From Holophagales bacterium (GTDB lineage Bacteria > Acidobacteriota > Thermoanaerobaculia > Multivoradales > Multivoraceae), in contig VXSP01000032.1 in the NCBI GenBank assembly GCA_009837885.1, positions 1 through 64,000 on the forward strand: a stretch of 64,000 bases of DNA, given 5' to 3'. Shown here one piece after another: positions 25,678 to 40,959 of this stretch. A program made the position numbers and the translations under genes. Positions within the stretch are counted from its first letter, which is position 1; the number at the start of each line of letters is the position of its first letter. The notes under the pieces are model-generated. The model was not told where the DNA came from, did no database searches, and worked only from the letters and a program-made list of their open reading frames with translations.

Positions 25678-26469
25678 ATGTCGAGATCCACTCCAATCGG
25701 GCGGCCGGGCCGGGCGGGGTTTGCCGCCGGCGCCTCGGTCATCGTTCTGTTCGCCGCTCTGGTCGCATGCGGCCCCTCGGAGGAGGAGCGGGTCGCCGCC
25801 GCGCGCGCCGATGCGTGGGCCGAACTGCAGGAGGATCAGGCGGCCCTGAACGCCAAGCGCGACGAACTGGCGGGGCTCCGCGCGCGGGTTGCCGCGCCGG
25901 GCGAGGAAGACGACGTCGAGGCCCTGGACGCGTCGGTCGAAGCGCTCGACAACGAGGTCGGCAGCGACGGCGAGGCGTTTTCGACCAAGCTGGTCAACTA
26001 CATCAACGAGGCGGAGTGGGAACTCGGCGGCGAAATGACCGAGGAGCAGCGCAACGCCTTCGCGATGAAGAGTGGCGAGGACATGTACCTGGCGGAGGAG
26101 TACGTGGTCAAGGGTGGCGACTACCGCAGGGCGGTCGAGATCCTCGAGCGGGCCCTCGGCGTCGATCCCGACAACGCCGATCTCCAGGCGCGGCTGGCCG
26201 AGTACCAGGAAGCGCGCTACATCACCGCCGAGCGTCTGGCGGAGGTCAAGCGAGGGATGACCGAGGCCGAGGTCGAAGCGCTTCTCGGCAAGGTCTTCCA
26301 CCGCAACGTTCGAGAGTTCGACACGGAGAACGTCTTCGCCTGGTTCTACCCGAAGAACCCCGAAGAACACGGTGACGGCGCTGCTGCCGGGGTGTTCTTC
26401 CGCGAGGGCGACAGGAAGGTCTACCGCACCGACGCCAACGCGGTCGAGGGCCGGGAAGAAGAAGAGTAG
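25678..26469 (+). CDS. Lipoprotein with coiled coil, TPR-like segment and BamE-like tail
   Basis: The ATG at 25678 follows a strong AAGGAGG (25664-25670). The 263-residue protein has a signal peptide ending in lipobox LVAC (about residues 28-31). A helical region (about 35-100) and a TPR-like segment ([20 protein letters not shown]) follow. The end, [16 protein letters not shown] through [12 protein letters not shown], resembles the SmpA/BamE fold. A TATAGT (25635-25640) may be its -10. It stands alone before rpsU. Outer-membrane or periplasmic location is inferred; the function is unknown. Confidence 0.75.
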   Translation: MSRSTPIGRPGRAGFAAGASVIVLFAALVACGPSEEERVAAARADAWAELQEDQAALNAKRDELAGLRARVAAPGEEDDVEALDASVEALDNEVGSDGEAFSTKLVNYINEAEWELGGEMTEEQRNAFAMKSGEDMYLAEEYVVKGGDYRRAVEILERALGVDPDNADLQARLAEYQEARYITAERLAEVKRGMTEAEVEALLGKVFHRNVREFDTENVFAWFYPKNPEEHGDGAAAGVFFREGDRKVYRTDANAVEGREEEE

Positions 26470-26483
26470 GCGGCCCGCCGCCC

Positions 26484-26512
26484 TTGACGGGGCGGGCGGG
26501 CTCGTGCAGAAT
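26484..26512 (+). promoter_or_regulatory. Sigma-70-type promoter for rpsU operon
   Basis: TTGACG (26484-26489) and CAGAAT (26507-26512) are spaced by 17 bases, about 85 bases before the rpsU start. This is the best promoter match in front of the rpsU-mutS2-dnaG-rpoD cluster. Confidence 0.55.
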
Positions 26513-26596
26513 CCGCAACGCTCGCGGGCTGACGTGCGTCGTCTGCTTCGGGCTATCCGGGCGCGAGCCCGCAAACCACGGGAACGAGATCACTTC

Positions 26597-26806
26597 ATGC
26601 CGGTCGTGCAGGTACGCGAGGACGAGAGCTTCGAGAACGCGCTTCGCCGCTTCAAGCGGAAGTGCGAGAAGGAAGGCATTCTGACCGAGCTCAAGAAGCG
26701 CCAGCACTTCGAGAAGCCGTCGGTCAAGCGGAAGCGCAAGGTCATGCAGGCGCGCAAGAAGATGCTGCGGCGCCTGGCTGAAGAGCGTCGCGCCGGCCTC
26801 GCCTAG
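26597..26806 (+). CDS. rpsU: Small ribosomal subunit protein bS21
   Basis: 69-residue, very basic ribosomal protein near the anti-Shine-Dalgarno end of 16S rRNA. It begins [20 protein letters not shown] and continues with KREG-type helix [20 protein letters not shown] and KRKRK. The ATG at 26597 fits the conserved start. It opens the macromolecular synthesis cluster, with mutS2 60 bases downstream. Confidence 0.97.
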   Translation: MPVVQVREDESFENALRRFKRKCEKEGILTELKKRQHFEKPSVKRKRKVMQARKKMLRRLAEERRAGLA

Positions 26807-26865
26807 GGAGTCCGCGCAGCGAAGTCGCTGCGCCGAGCTTGGCGATCGCGGCGCCGAGCTGAAGT

Positions 26866-29370
26866 ATGGATTGTTGCAGCGGCGCTACGTCCGAGGCACT
26901 CGAGTTCCCGTCGCTGCTCGCCGTTCTCGCGGGCTTCGCCTCGACGGACGCCGGCAGCCAGTCGGTGCGGGCGATCGAGCCGGCGACCGACCGCGGCGAG
27001 ATCGAACGGCGCCGGGTTCGCTATGCGGAGATCGCCCGCGACATCGAAGAGGGCGGCGTCCTGGTGCCGTCCCTCGACGGCCTCCTCGACCTGCGCGAAC
27101 ACCTCGACGGGGACGGCCGGGGTCTGGGCGGGCCGGGGCTGCTCGACCTGGCGGCGTCGATCGAGGCCAGCGAAGAGGTTCTGGGACGGCTCGAGAACTT
27201 CGAGGCCACGCCCCAGTGCGCCGCCGAGGTCGAGACGCTGCGACTGATGGAGGCCGGCGCCGCGGAAGCCGCGGCGCCGGGCCAGCAGATCGCAGGCTGC
27301 GCCGCGCTGGCGAACCGTCTACGCCGCATGCTGGACCGTCGCGGCGAGGTGCGGGACGACGCGACGCCGCGCCTGCGGACGCTTGTCCGGGACGCGCGGC
27401 GCACCCAGGCCTCGGTCGAGGCTTCGCTTCAGGTCTACGTGCGGGAGCACGCCAACGCCCTGGCGGACGATTCGACTCCCATGCGGGGCGGCCGGCTTTC
27501 GGTGCTTCTGCCCTCCGGCAGCCGCGGACGCCTCCCCGGTCTGGTCAGGGGCCGTTCCGCCTCGGGCAGGAGCTTCTACTTCGAACCGTCGGAGGTGGTC
27601 GAGGGCAACGACGAACTGGAGCGGATCGCCTCCGACCGGGACATCGAGCGCACCCGCATCCTGGCCGAGCTGGTTGCGCAGGTGCAGGTTCTCGCCCCGG
27701 CGATCGTCGCGCGCATCGACTTCCTCGCCGCCGTCGACGCGATGCAGGCGGCGGCGCGTTTCGCCGTCGCCGTCGACGCCGCGCTCGCCACGGTCGCATC
27801 GGACGGTCCGGCCGGGAGGGCGCCGCTGCTCGAACTCCGGGGCGCTCGCCACCCGCTGCTCGACCCGCTGCTCGCCGACCGCCGGGAGTCGGCGCTGGGA
27901 GCGGCCGGCAACCGCGGCGTCGTCGTGCCGCTCGACCTGAAGCTCGACGATCACCGTACGCTGGTCCTGACCGGTCCGAACGCCGGCGGCAAGACGGTCG
28001 CCCTGAAGACGGTGGGGCTGCTGTGCCTGATGAACCAGGCCGGCCTGCCGGTTCCCGCCGCGCGGGAAAGCCGCCTGCCGATCCTCGACCACGTCGTGGC
28101 GGTGGTCGGTGACGAGCAGAGCGTCCTCGACGAGCAGTCGACGTTCAGCGCCCGGCTGCTGCGCCTGCGCGAAGTGTGGCGCCGGGCCGGGCCCTCGACC
28201 CTGGTCCTGCTCGACGAGGTCGGCGCCGGCACGAACCCGGAGGAGGGCGCCGCGCTCGGCATCGCTCTTCTCGAGGGTTTGGTCGAGCGCGGCTCGCTCG
28301 GCATTCTGACGACGCACCTCACGCAACTCGCCGCCGCCGCTCTCGAGTCGCAGGCGGCCTCCTGCGCCGCGATGGGTTTCGACCCGGAGAACGGACTGCC
28401 CACGTACCGGCTGGTCGTCGGTCCTCCCGGAGGCAGCCAGGCGCTGGCGCTGGCACGCCGCCTCGGCCTTCCGCCGGCCTGGCTCGAACGGGCCGAGCAC
28501 TTCCTGGGCTCCGAGCACCAGAAGTTGCGGCGCGTGCTGGAACGCAACGAACGCCTTCGCGAGCGCCTGCTGGAACGGGAGGCGGAGCTCACCCGGCTGA
28601 GCGCCGAGACCGAGACGGCCCGCGCCCGCTTCGAAACCCGGCAGGAGGCGCTGCGGGCGGCCAGGCAGCGGCTGGAACAGACCCTCGGGCGCGAGGTCGA
28701 CGCGCTGCGCCGGGCGAATCGCCGCCGGCTGGATGAGGCCCTGGCCGAGTTGTCGTCGACGCCCCGGGGACCCGGCAAGCGGGCCTTCGCCCGGGCGGCT
28801 TCGTCCCTGCACGGAGAACTCGACCGGGACCTGTCGGCGGCGGCCGATCGCACCTCCCTGGCGGCCGGCGACATCGACGCGCCGCCGGGTCGCGAACCGG
28901 AGGAACGGCCGCAGCCGGATGAGCAGCGTCCCCTGACCCTCGGCGCCCGCGTCCGTCACCGCTCGCTGGGCTGGCTGGGTGAGCTCGTGGAGCTTCGCGG
29001 CGACCAGGCGACCGTGCTGGTCCGCGGCAAGCGGGTCCGGACGCCGAGCGCCGACCTCGCGGTGGTAGCCGGCGGAGAACGGTCCGCGCCCGGCCGGGTC
29101 CGGGTCCAGCGGTCGCAGGCCGACCCGGTGGAGCCGGAACTGCTGCTCATCGGCCAACAGGTCGAACCGGCTCTGGAATCCCTCGACGCCTACCTGGACC
29201 GCGCCTTGGCGGCCGGCCACGAGCGGGTCCGGGTGGTCCACGGCCACGGCAGCGGCCGGCTGCGCCGGGCCGTTCGCGAGCACCTGCGAAGCCACCCGGC
29301 CGTCGCCGGTTTCGATCCCGCTCCGCCCTCCGCCGGCGGCGACGGCGCCACCGAAGTCCTCCTCCGCTGA
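26866..29370 (+). CDS. mutS2: MutS2 family ATPase/endonuclease
   Basis: MutS homologue acting on recombination intermediates and, in some bacteria, on collided ribosomes; it lacks the mismatch-recognition domain. The 834 residues include core helices (about 1-300). The ATPase has Walker A LTGPNAGGKTVALKT, Walker B LVLLDEVGAGTNPEEG and LTTHLTQLA. A coiled-coil clamp covers about 545-640, a KOW-like segment GARVRHRSLGWLGELVEL lies near 690, and the Smr nuclease domain is C-terminal (VRVVHGHGSGRLRRAVREHL). It sits between rpsU and dnaG, and copy C of the palindromic element follows. Confidence 0.95.
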   Translation: MDCCSGATSEALEFPSLLAVLAGFASTDAGSQSVRAIEPATDRGEIERRRVRYAEIARDIEEGGVLVPSLDGLLDLREHLDGDGRGLGGPGLLDLAASIEASEEVLGRLENFEATPQCAAEVETLRLMEAGAAEAAAPGQQIAGCAALANRLRRMLDRRGEVRDDATPRLRTLVRDARRTQASVEASLQVYVREHANALADDSTPMRGGRLSVLLPSGSRGRLPGLVRGRSASGRSFYFEPSEVVEGNDELERIASDRDIERTRILAELVAQVQVLAPAIVARIDFLAAVDAMQAAARFAVAVDAALATVASDGPAGRAPLLELRGARHPLLDPLLADRRESALGAAGNRGVVVPLDLKLDDHRTLVLTGPNAGGKTVALKTVGLLCLMNQAGLPVPAARESRLPILDHVVAVVGDEQSVLDEQSTFSARLLRLREVWRRAGPSTLVLLDEVGAGTNPEEGAALGIALLEGLVERGSLGILTTHLTQLAAAALESQAASCAAMGFDPENGLPTYRLVVGPPGGSQALALARRLGLPPAWLERAEHFLGSEHQKLRRVLERNERLRERLLEREAELTRLSAETETARARFETRQEALRAARQRLEQTLGREVDALRRANRRRLDEALAELSSTPRGPGKRAFARAASSLHGELDRDLSAAADRTSLAAGDIDAPPGREPEERPQPDEQRPLTLGARVRHRSLGWLGELVELRGDQATVLVRGKRVRTPSADLAVVAGGERSAPGRVRVQRSQADPVEPELLLIGQQVEPALESLDAYLDRALAAGHERVRVVHGHGSGRLRRAVREHLRSHPAVAGFDPAPPSAGGDGATEVLLR

Positions 29371-29381
29371 CGACGCCACGC

Positions 29382-29558
29382 GCCCGTCTTGGGCCAGAAG
29401 GGGTCCGCTCCCAGGTGCCTCTGAACGAGCGACGGCCGATTCCCCCCGGAGGCCGACGCCTAACCGGAGCGAGTGAAGCGGAGCAAGCGCAACCCCTCCC
29501 ATCTCCTCTCGAGCGCGCGCGTCACCTGGGAGCGGACCCCTTCTGGCCCAAGACGGGC
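29382..29558 (+). repeat. Palindromic element, copy C (perfect 35-bp arms)
   Basis: 177 bp starting 12 bases after the mutS2 stop and ending 26 bases before dnaG. The arms 29382-29416 and 29524-29558 are exact reverse complements (35 of 35). The interior shares TGCCTCTGAACGAGCGACGG, GGAGCGAGTGAAGCGGAGC and ATCTCCTCTC with copies A and B, while the outer ~18 bases of the arms differ from those copies. It would fold into a long hairpin in the mutS2-dnaG transcript. Confidence 0.92.
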
Positions 29559-29583
29559 TACCGGCGCTGTAGCATGAGCGGTC

Positions 29584-31386
29584 GTGCAGCGGCGCTCCAG
29601 GCTCACCGATGAGGCGGTGGACGCGGTGCGCGAGGCGGTCGACATCATCGACCTCGTCAGCGAGCACACGAAGGTCGAGCGCCGTGGCCAGCGCTTCGTG
29701 GCGCTCTGTCCCTTCCACAAGGAGAAGACGCCTTCGCTGTCGCTCGACCCCGAGCGCAAGCTCTACTACTGCTTCGGCTGCGGCGCCGGCGGCGACGCGC
29801 TGCGCTTTCACATGGAACTCACGGGCGACACCTTTGCCACCACGATCGAGCACATGGCCCGGCGCTACGGGATTCCTCTGCAGCGCGCCTCCGGGCCAGA
29901 CGCCGACGGCCGGCCCGACCGCTCCGAGCGCATCCAGGCGGCGCTCGACGCCGCCTACGACTTCTTCCGGGCGAAGCTCAGGAAGGAGGCCGTGCCGCAG
30001 CAGTACCTCCAGCGGCGCAAGGTGCCGTCAGAGCTGATCGCCCGTTTCGGCGTCGGCTACGCACCCGACGACTGGCGGACGATGATCGAGGATCTGGGCC
30101 GACGCATCCCGGTCCCCGACCTCGAGGCCGCTGGGCTGATCGCCCGCAGCCCGAAGGCGCCGGACCGTCCCTACGACCGGTTCCGCAACCGGCTGATGTT
30201 CCCCATCCGGTCGCCCGCCGGCCGCCTGCTGGCGTTCGGCGGGCGCACGCTCGGCGACGACCAGGCCAAGTACGTCAACACGAACGAGACGGACCACTTC
30301 CGGAAGGGCACCCTGCTCTACGGCCTCGACGCCGCCCGCCGCGGCATCCGGGAACAGGGCCGGGCGCTCCTGGTCGAGGGCTACTTCGACGTCATGGGCG
30401 CCGCGGCGTCCGGCATCGACTGGGCGGTCGCGAGCATGGGGACGGCGCTCACGGGGCAGCAGGTGCGGCTGCTGTCCCGCTACACCGACGAGGTGGTCCT
30501 GGGCTACGACGGCGACCGCGCCGGCATCGAGGCGGCCCGCAAGGCGTCGGGGCTGATGCTCGAGGCCGGGCTCAACGTCCGCCGCGCGCTGTTTCCGGCG
30601 GGCCAGGATCCGGATTCGCTGCGGCTCGACGAGGGCCCCGAGGCGGTGAGGGCCACCGTTACCGGCGCCCGGGATGCGGTGGCGATCGAGATCGACGATT
30701 TGCCCAGCCGCGGCGAGCTCGACCCGCGGTTGCGCGCCCGCGAGGCCGCCCGGGTGCGGACGCTGATCGACCGGGTCGGCGACCCGATCGCGAGAAGGGG
30801 CTACTTCGAGACCGCCGCCGAGCGCCTCGGAGTCAAGGTCGACGTGCTCCTGCGTGAGTCCCTCGCCGCGGAGAAGCCGGCTGCCACGGACTCACCCGAA
30901 CCGGCCGCGCGACCGCGTTCTCCGGTGACCGCCTCGATCGAGGAGCAGGTGCTGCGTCTGACTGCCGCCGCCCCGGACCTGCGCGGTATCGAATGGCCGG
31001 CGCCGGATGCCTTCTTCGATCCCGCCCTGCGCGCCATTTACGAGGCCATGCGCGAGCAGGCCCAAGCCGGAGCGAAGCGGATCGATTCCGGCGCTCTCGT
31101 GGACGTCCTGGGACGCCGGCGCGGGACGGACAACGAGACCGATCGACCTGTTGACCGGATCGCCGGGCTTTTGTTACAACGGTCGTCTGCCTTCTCTGAA
31201 TCTGATGAATCGGAGCTTCGAGTCAGTCTCGCCGAGTTGGGTCGACGTTTCGCCCGACAGCGGCTCAATCTGCTTGCCCGGGAGATCAATCGCGCACAGC
31301 GTGAAGGTGACATGGAGACCCTGCACCGGATGATCGAGGAGAAGCAGCAGCTCAGCCGCGAGCTCTACCGGCCGTCGGGGCGCTGA
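29584..31386 (+). CDS. dnaG: DNA primase
   Basis: Makes RNA primers at the replication fork. A GTG at 29584 gives 600 residues. The zinc-binding domain has CPFHKEKTP and YYCFGCGAGGD (about 40-70). The catalytic core holds the family motif around YLQRRKVPSELIARFGVGYA and FGGRTLGDDQAKYVN. The TOPRIM domain is in GRALLVEGYFDVMGA with VVLGYDGDRAGIEAA. The C-terminal helicase-binding region (about 450-600) is variable. It lies immediately before rpoD. Confidence 0.96.
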   Translation: MQRRSRLTDEAVDAVREAVDIIDLVSEHTKVERRGQRFVALCPFHKEKTPSLSLDPERKLYYCFGCGAGGDALRFHMELTGDTFATTIEHMARRYGIPLQRASGPDADGRPDRSERIQAALDAAYDFFRAKLRKEAVPQQYLQRRKVPSELIARFGVGYAPDDWRTMIEDLGRRIPVPDLEAAGLIARSPKAPDRPYDRFRNRLMFPIRSPAGRLLAFGGRTLGDDQAKYVNTNETDHFRKGTLLYGLDAARRGIREQGRALLVEGYFDVMGAAASGIDWAVASMGTALTGQQVRLLSRYTDEVVLGYDGDRAGIEAARKASGLMLEAGLNVRRALFPAGQDPDSLRLDEGPEAVRATVTGARDAVAIEIDDLPSRGELDPRLRAREAARVRTLIDRVGDPIARRGYFETAAERLGVKVDVLLRESLAAEKPAATDSPEPAARPRSPVTASIEEQVLRLTAAAPDLRGIEWPAPDAFFDPALRAIYEAMREQAQAGAKRIDSGALVDVLGRRRGTDNETDRPVDRIAGLLLQRSSAFSESDESELRVSLAELGRRFARQRLNLLAREINRAQREGDMETLHRMIEEKQQLSRELYRPSGR

Positions 31387-31395
31387 GGAGATGTC

Positions 31396-33120
<1,725 letters not shown>

Positions 33121-33139
33121 CGGGCCACCCGCGCGGGGT

Positions 33140-33169
33140 TTGACAGTCGGCTTCAAGCCTCCCTAAGAT
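33140..33169 (+). promoter_or_regulatory. Sigma-70 promoter of tRNA-Asn
   Basis: TTGACA (33140-33145), an 18-base spacer and TAAGAT (33164-33169), 44 bases before the tRNA. The -35 is a perfect consensus. Confidence 0.7.
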
Positions 33170-33212
33170 GAACTCCGTGTCGCCCGCCGCTGTTTGCCTT
33201 GAGGCGGATTCT

Positions 33213-33287
33213 TCCTCGGTAGCTCAACGGTAGAGCGTTCGGCTGTTAACCGAAATGTTGGGGGTTCGAATCCCTCCCGAGGAGCCA
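33213..33287 (+). tRNA. tRNA-Asn (GUU)
   Basis: Acceptor TCCTCGG pairs with CCGAGGA. The D arm is GCTC..GAGC, the anticodon stem TTCGG/CCGAA encloses CTGTTAA (anticodon GTT), and the T arm includes GGGTTCGAATCCC. CCA is encoded (33285-33287). Confidence 0.97.
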
Positions 33288-33351
33288 CTGCTTGTGGCCT
33301 GGACGGTGAGGCGGGACGCTTCTCGCTCTCGACCGTGGCGAGGTAGTTGAG

Positions 33352-34941
<1,590 letters not shown>

Positions 34942-34970
34942 ATGTCGAGAGGCCGGCAAAGGAGAGTCGG

Positions 34971-36914
<1,944 letters not shown>

Positions 36915-36989
36915 CGCCGAAGGACTCCTCGGGGCGCGTGCAGCGGCCGCCTTCGCGCGGCCGTGACGCGGCTACACTCTGGTCGAGCG

Positions 36990-38099
36990 ATGGCTGCGAA
37001 TCCAAGCGAACCGATCCGCGACTTCGGGGCGCCGATCCGGCTCCTGGTCGTCGCGGCCTGCGTCGTCGTCCTGGTCGCCGGTCTCCGGGCCGCGTCTTCG
37101 ATCATGATCCCGTTGCTGGTCGCGGTCTTCATCGCCGCGATCAGCCTGCCTGTTCTGACCTGGCTGCAGCAACGCCTGCCGATGATTGTCGCCGTCCTCG
37201 GCACGATCCTGATGGATCTGCTGGTCATCGCCCTTGCCGGCTATCTGGTCGGTTCCACCGCGAACCAGGTCGCGGGCGAGATGGGCGAGATCCAGTCCAC
37301 CCTCACCGAGTGGATCGAAGATGGCGGCGAGTGGCTGGAGGACCGGGGGGTGCCCGTCGCCAATTGGTGGGCGGGCGACGACTCCCTGTCGCAGGCGTTG
37401 TTCTCGCGTTTCGAGCCCGGCTTCCTGGTCGACTTCGTGAACCGGACCCTGCGGGCGACGACGGCCGCCCTCTCGTCGTTCCTCGTCATTTCGCTGGTCG
37501 TCATCTTCACCCTCTTCGAGGCGGCGACGTTCGGTCCCAAGGTGCGCGCGGCCTTCGGCAGCGCCGGCGCCGAGGCGCGCTTCGCCCGCGCCATGCACGA
37601 CATCCAGCACTACATGGGGATCAAGACGGTGATCAGTCTGGCCACGGGCCTGCTGATCGGCATCTGGGTCGGCGTGCTTGGCGTCGAGTTCGCGGTGTTC
37701 TGGGGGCTCGTGGCCTTCGTCCTCAACTTCATCCCGAACCTCGGGTCGATCATCGCGGCGGTGCCGACGACCCTCCTGGCCATGGTCCAGATCGGCGTCG
37801 GCCGGGCGTTGCTCGTCGCCCTGGGCTACCTGGTCGTCAACATGGTGATCGGCAACTTCATCGAACCGCCGCTCCTGGGACGGCGGCTCGGTCTCTCGAC
37901 CCTGGTGGTCGTCCTGTCCCTCGTCTTCTGGGGTTGGGTGTGGGGACCGGTCGGGATGCTGCTGTCCGTGCCGCTGACGATGGTGGTCAAGATCCTGCTC
38001 GAGAACACGGAGGAGTTCCGCTGGGTGGCCGTGTTGCTCGGCGACAGCCGCGAAGCGGAACGTCTGGCGCCGGCGTCCGGCGCAGACGGGAACGACTGA
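36990..38099 (+). CDS. AI-2E family (TqsA/PerM-type) membrane protein
   Basis: 369 residues with about seven to eight membrane segments (LLVVAACVVVLVAGL, IPLLVAVFIAAISLPVL, LATGLLIGIWVGVLGVEFAV, and others). The C-terminal signature LNFIPNLGSIIAAVPTTLLA and GNFIEPPLLGRRLGLSTLVV is characteristic. Members export AI-2, or act as Na+/H+ antiporters or general permeases; the substrate here cannot be told. The ATG at 36990 is preferred over a GTG at 36963. Confidence 0.85.
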   Translation: MAANPSEPIRDFGAPIRLLVVAACVVVLVAGLRAASSIMIPLLVAVFIAAISLPVLTWLQQRLPMIVAVLGTILMDLLVIALAGYLVGSTANQVAGEMGEIQSTLTEWIEDGGEWLEDRGVPVANWWAGDDSLSQALFSRFEPGFLVDFVNRTLRATTAALSSFLVISLVVIFTLFEAATFGPKVRAAFGSAGAEARFARAMHDIQHYMGIKTVISLATGLLIGIWVGVLGVEFAVFWGLVAFVLNFIPNLGSIIAAVPTTLLAMVQIGVGRALLVALGYLVVNMVIGNFIEPPLLGRRLGLSTLVVVLSLVFWGWVWGPVGMLLSVPLTMVVKILLENTEEFRWVAVLLGDSREAERLAPASGADGND

Positions 38100-38108
38100 G
38101 GCCCGGCC

Positions 38109-38882
38109 TCAGAGCAGGCCGGGGAAGAGCGCCCGGCGCTTCGAGGGGTAGTCGGGGAATCTCTCCCGGTACCAGCGGTGACGCCACAGTGCCCTTGGGA
38201 CCAGGTTGGCCGCCGTCCACAACGCGAACGCCAGACCCGGTAACGACCAGCTCATCAGCGCGAAGCCGATCCACTCGACGATCTCTCCGGCCAGGTTGGG
38301 GCAGGAGACGGAGTCGAAGGCGCCGCCGCGCGGCAGGACAGCGCCGCCCGAGGCCCTGGCTCGTAGGGCCGACAGGCGGTAGTCGGAGGAGATGTTGAGA
38401 ATCGCCCCGAAGGCGAAGAGAGCGGCCCCGGCCTGGAAACGCGGGTCGGAGAACCAGTCCTCCGGATAGTCGGCGAGCCGGGCCATGAACCAGCCCAGGA
38501 GCAGGCCGTTGACGAGGTTGAAGCAGAAGCCGGAGGCGGCCGTGACGGCTGGGAACGGACGCGCCTGGCGCTGGACGACCCACGGCCAGACCAGGGTGCG
38601 GTGCACGTAGTGGACAAGCCAGAGACCGACCAGGACGTTGCCGACCCGGTGACGCTCCCCGGCCGCGAAGTAGACGACGGGGAAGACAGCCAGGGCCGAG
38701 AGCTCCATGAGGAGCCAGCCCCAGCGCGGGTCGACCTTCGGCCCCCAGCCCCGGCCGCCTACCCGGCCGGTCCGGTCCTTGCCCACCAGGCCGTAGATCA
38801 GGACCGGCACGGTGAGCCCGCACCAGATCATGACGATCGCGCCGAAGACGTCGAAGTAGATGGGAACGGCAGCCGAATTCAT
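38109..38882 (-). CDS. Steroid 5-alpha-reductase family membrane protein
   Basis: 257 residues, about six membrane segments, with the C-terminal signature of 3-oxo-5-alpha-steroid 4-dehydrogenases. NADPH-binding features are FDSVSCPNLAGEIVEWIGFA and the extreme C-terminal WYRERFPDYPSKRRALFPGL. In eukaryotes such enzymes reduce the C4-C5 double bond of steroids; bacterial homologues act on unknown enones or isoprenoids. It converges with the AI-2E gene and diverges from rrf2. An upstream ATG at 38939 is less likely because it would extend into the rrf2 control region. Confidence 0.82.
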   Translation of the reverse strand: MNSAAVPIYFDVFGAIVMIWCGLTVPVLIYGLVGKDRTGRVGGRGWGPKVDPRWGWLLMELSALAVFPVVYFAAGERHRVGNVLVGLWLVHYVHRTLVWPWVVQRQARPFPAVTAASGFCFNLVNGLLLGWFMARLADYPEDWFSDPRFQAGAALFAFGAILNISSDYRLSALRARASGGAVLPRGGAFDSVSCPNLAGEIVEWIGFALMSWSLPGLAFALWTAANLVPRALWRHRWYRERFPDYPSKRRALFPGLL

Positions 38883-38957
38883 CACGGCGACCCACACGGT
38901 AGCGCAGGGCGGGCTCGCCCGTAGCGCTCCACGGCGCAAGCTGCTACTCTCGCAATC

Positions 38958-38974
38958 GGGACCATATGGGTCCC
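38958..38974. promoter_or_regulatory. Perfect dyad before rrf2-suf (candidate operator)
   Basis: GGGACC (38958-38963) and GGTCCC (38969-38974) are exact inverted repeats around ATATG, 12 bases before the rrf2 start. A TACTCT (38945-38950) just upstream could be the -10. A dyad overlapping the transcription start is where an autoregulating Rrf2 protein would bind. Confidence 0.45.
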
Positions 38975-38986
38975 CGTTGCACTGCC

Positions 38987-39441
38987 ATGATCCGTCTGAC
39001 CAGACAAGCCGACTACGGGATCGTCCTGATGAGCCAACTGGCCCTGACCGGCCAGACTGCGGCGGCTGAGCTGGCGCTGCAGACGCATCTGCCGCCGGCG
39101 ATGGTGAGCAAGATCCTCAAGATGCTCGCCAGGGCCGGCCTGCTGGTTTCTCACCGTGGCGTGCACGGAGGCTACGAACTCGCGCGTCCGGCGGCGGAGA
39201 TCAGCGTCGCGCACGTGATCTTCGCGCTCGAGGGTCCGATAGCCCTGACCGAGTGCAGCGAGCACTCGGACCAGGAGTGTTCCTACGAGGCGTTCTGCCG
39301 GGTTCGGGAGAACTGGCAACGGATCGACCGGGCTGTTCGCAAAGCCCTCGAAGAGGTTACGATCGAGGACATGGCGCGCCCGGACTTTGCTGCCGGCCGG
39401 CCCGCCGCCTCCACCCTCATTCCGCTGGGGAGCAACGCCTG

Positions 39442-39442
<1 letters not shown>
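38987..39442 (+). CDS. Rrf2 family Fe-S-cluster-type regulator of the suf operon
   Basis: 151-residue winged-helix regulator. [20 protein letters not shown] starts the wing-helix, with recognition helix [20 protein letters not shown] and the HGGYELAR wing. Three cysteines (CSEHSDQEC and SYEAFC, spacing Cx7Cx5C) form the probable cluster site near residue 90. Its stop overlaps the sufB start (TGATG). By analogy with IscR/SufR-type regulators it should repress suf when cluster-loaded. Assignment to that role is inferred from position and cysteines. Confidence 0.92.
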
Positions 39443-40890
<1,448 letters not shown>

Positions 40891-40959
40891 CCCTTCGGGG
40901 GGCCGGGGTTGGCCAGGACCGCAAGCGGCCGGAAAGACGCCGCACGGAGAGATACAGCA

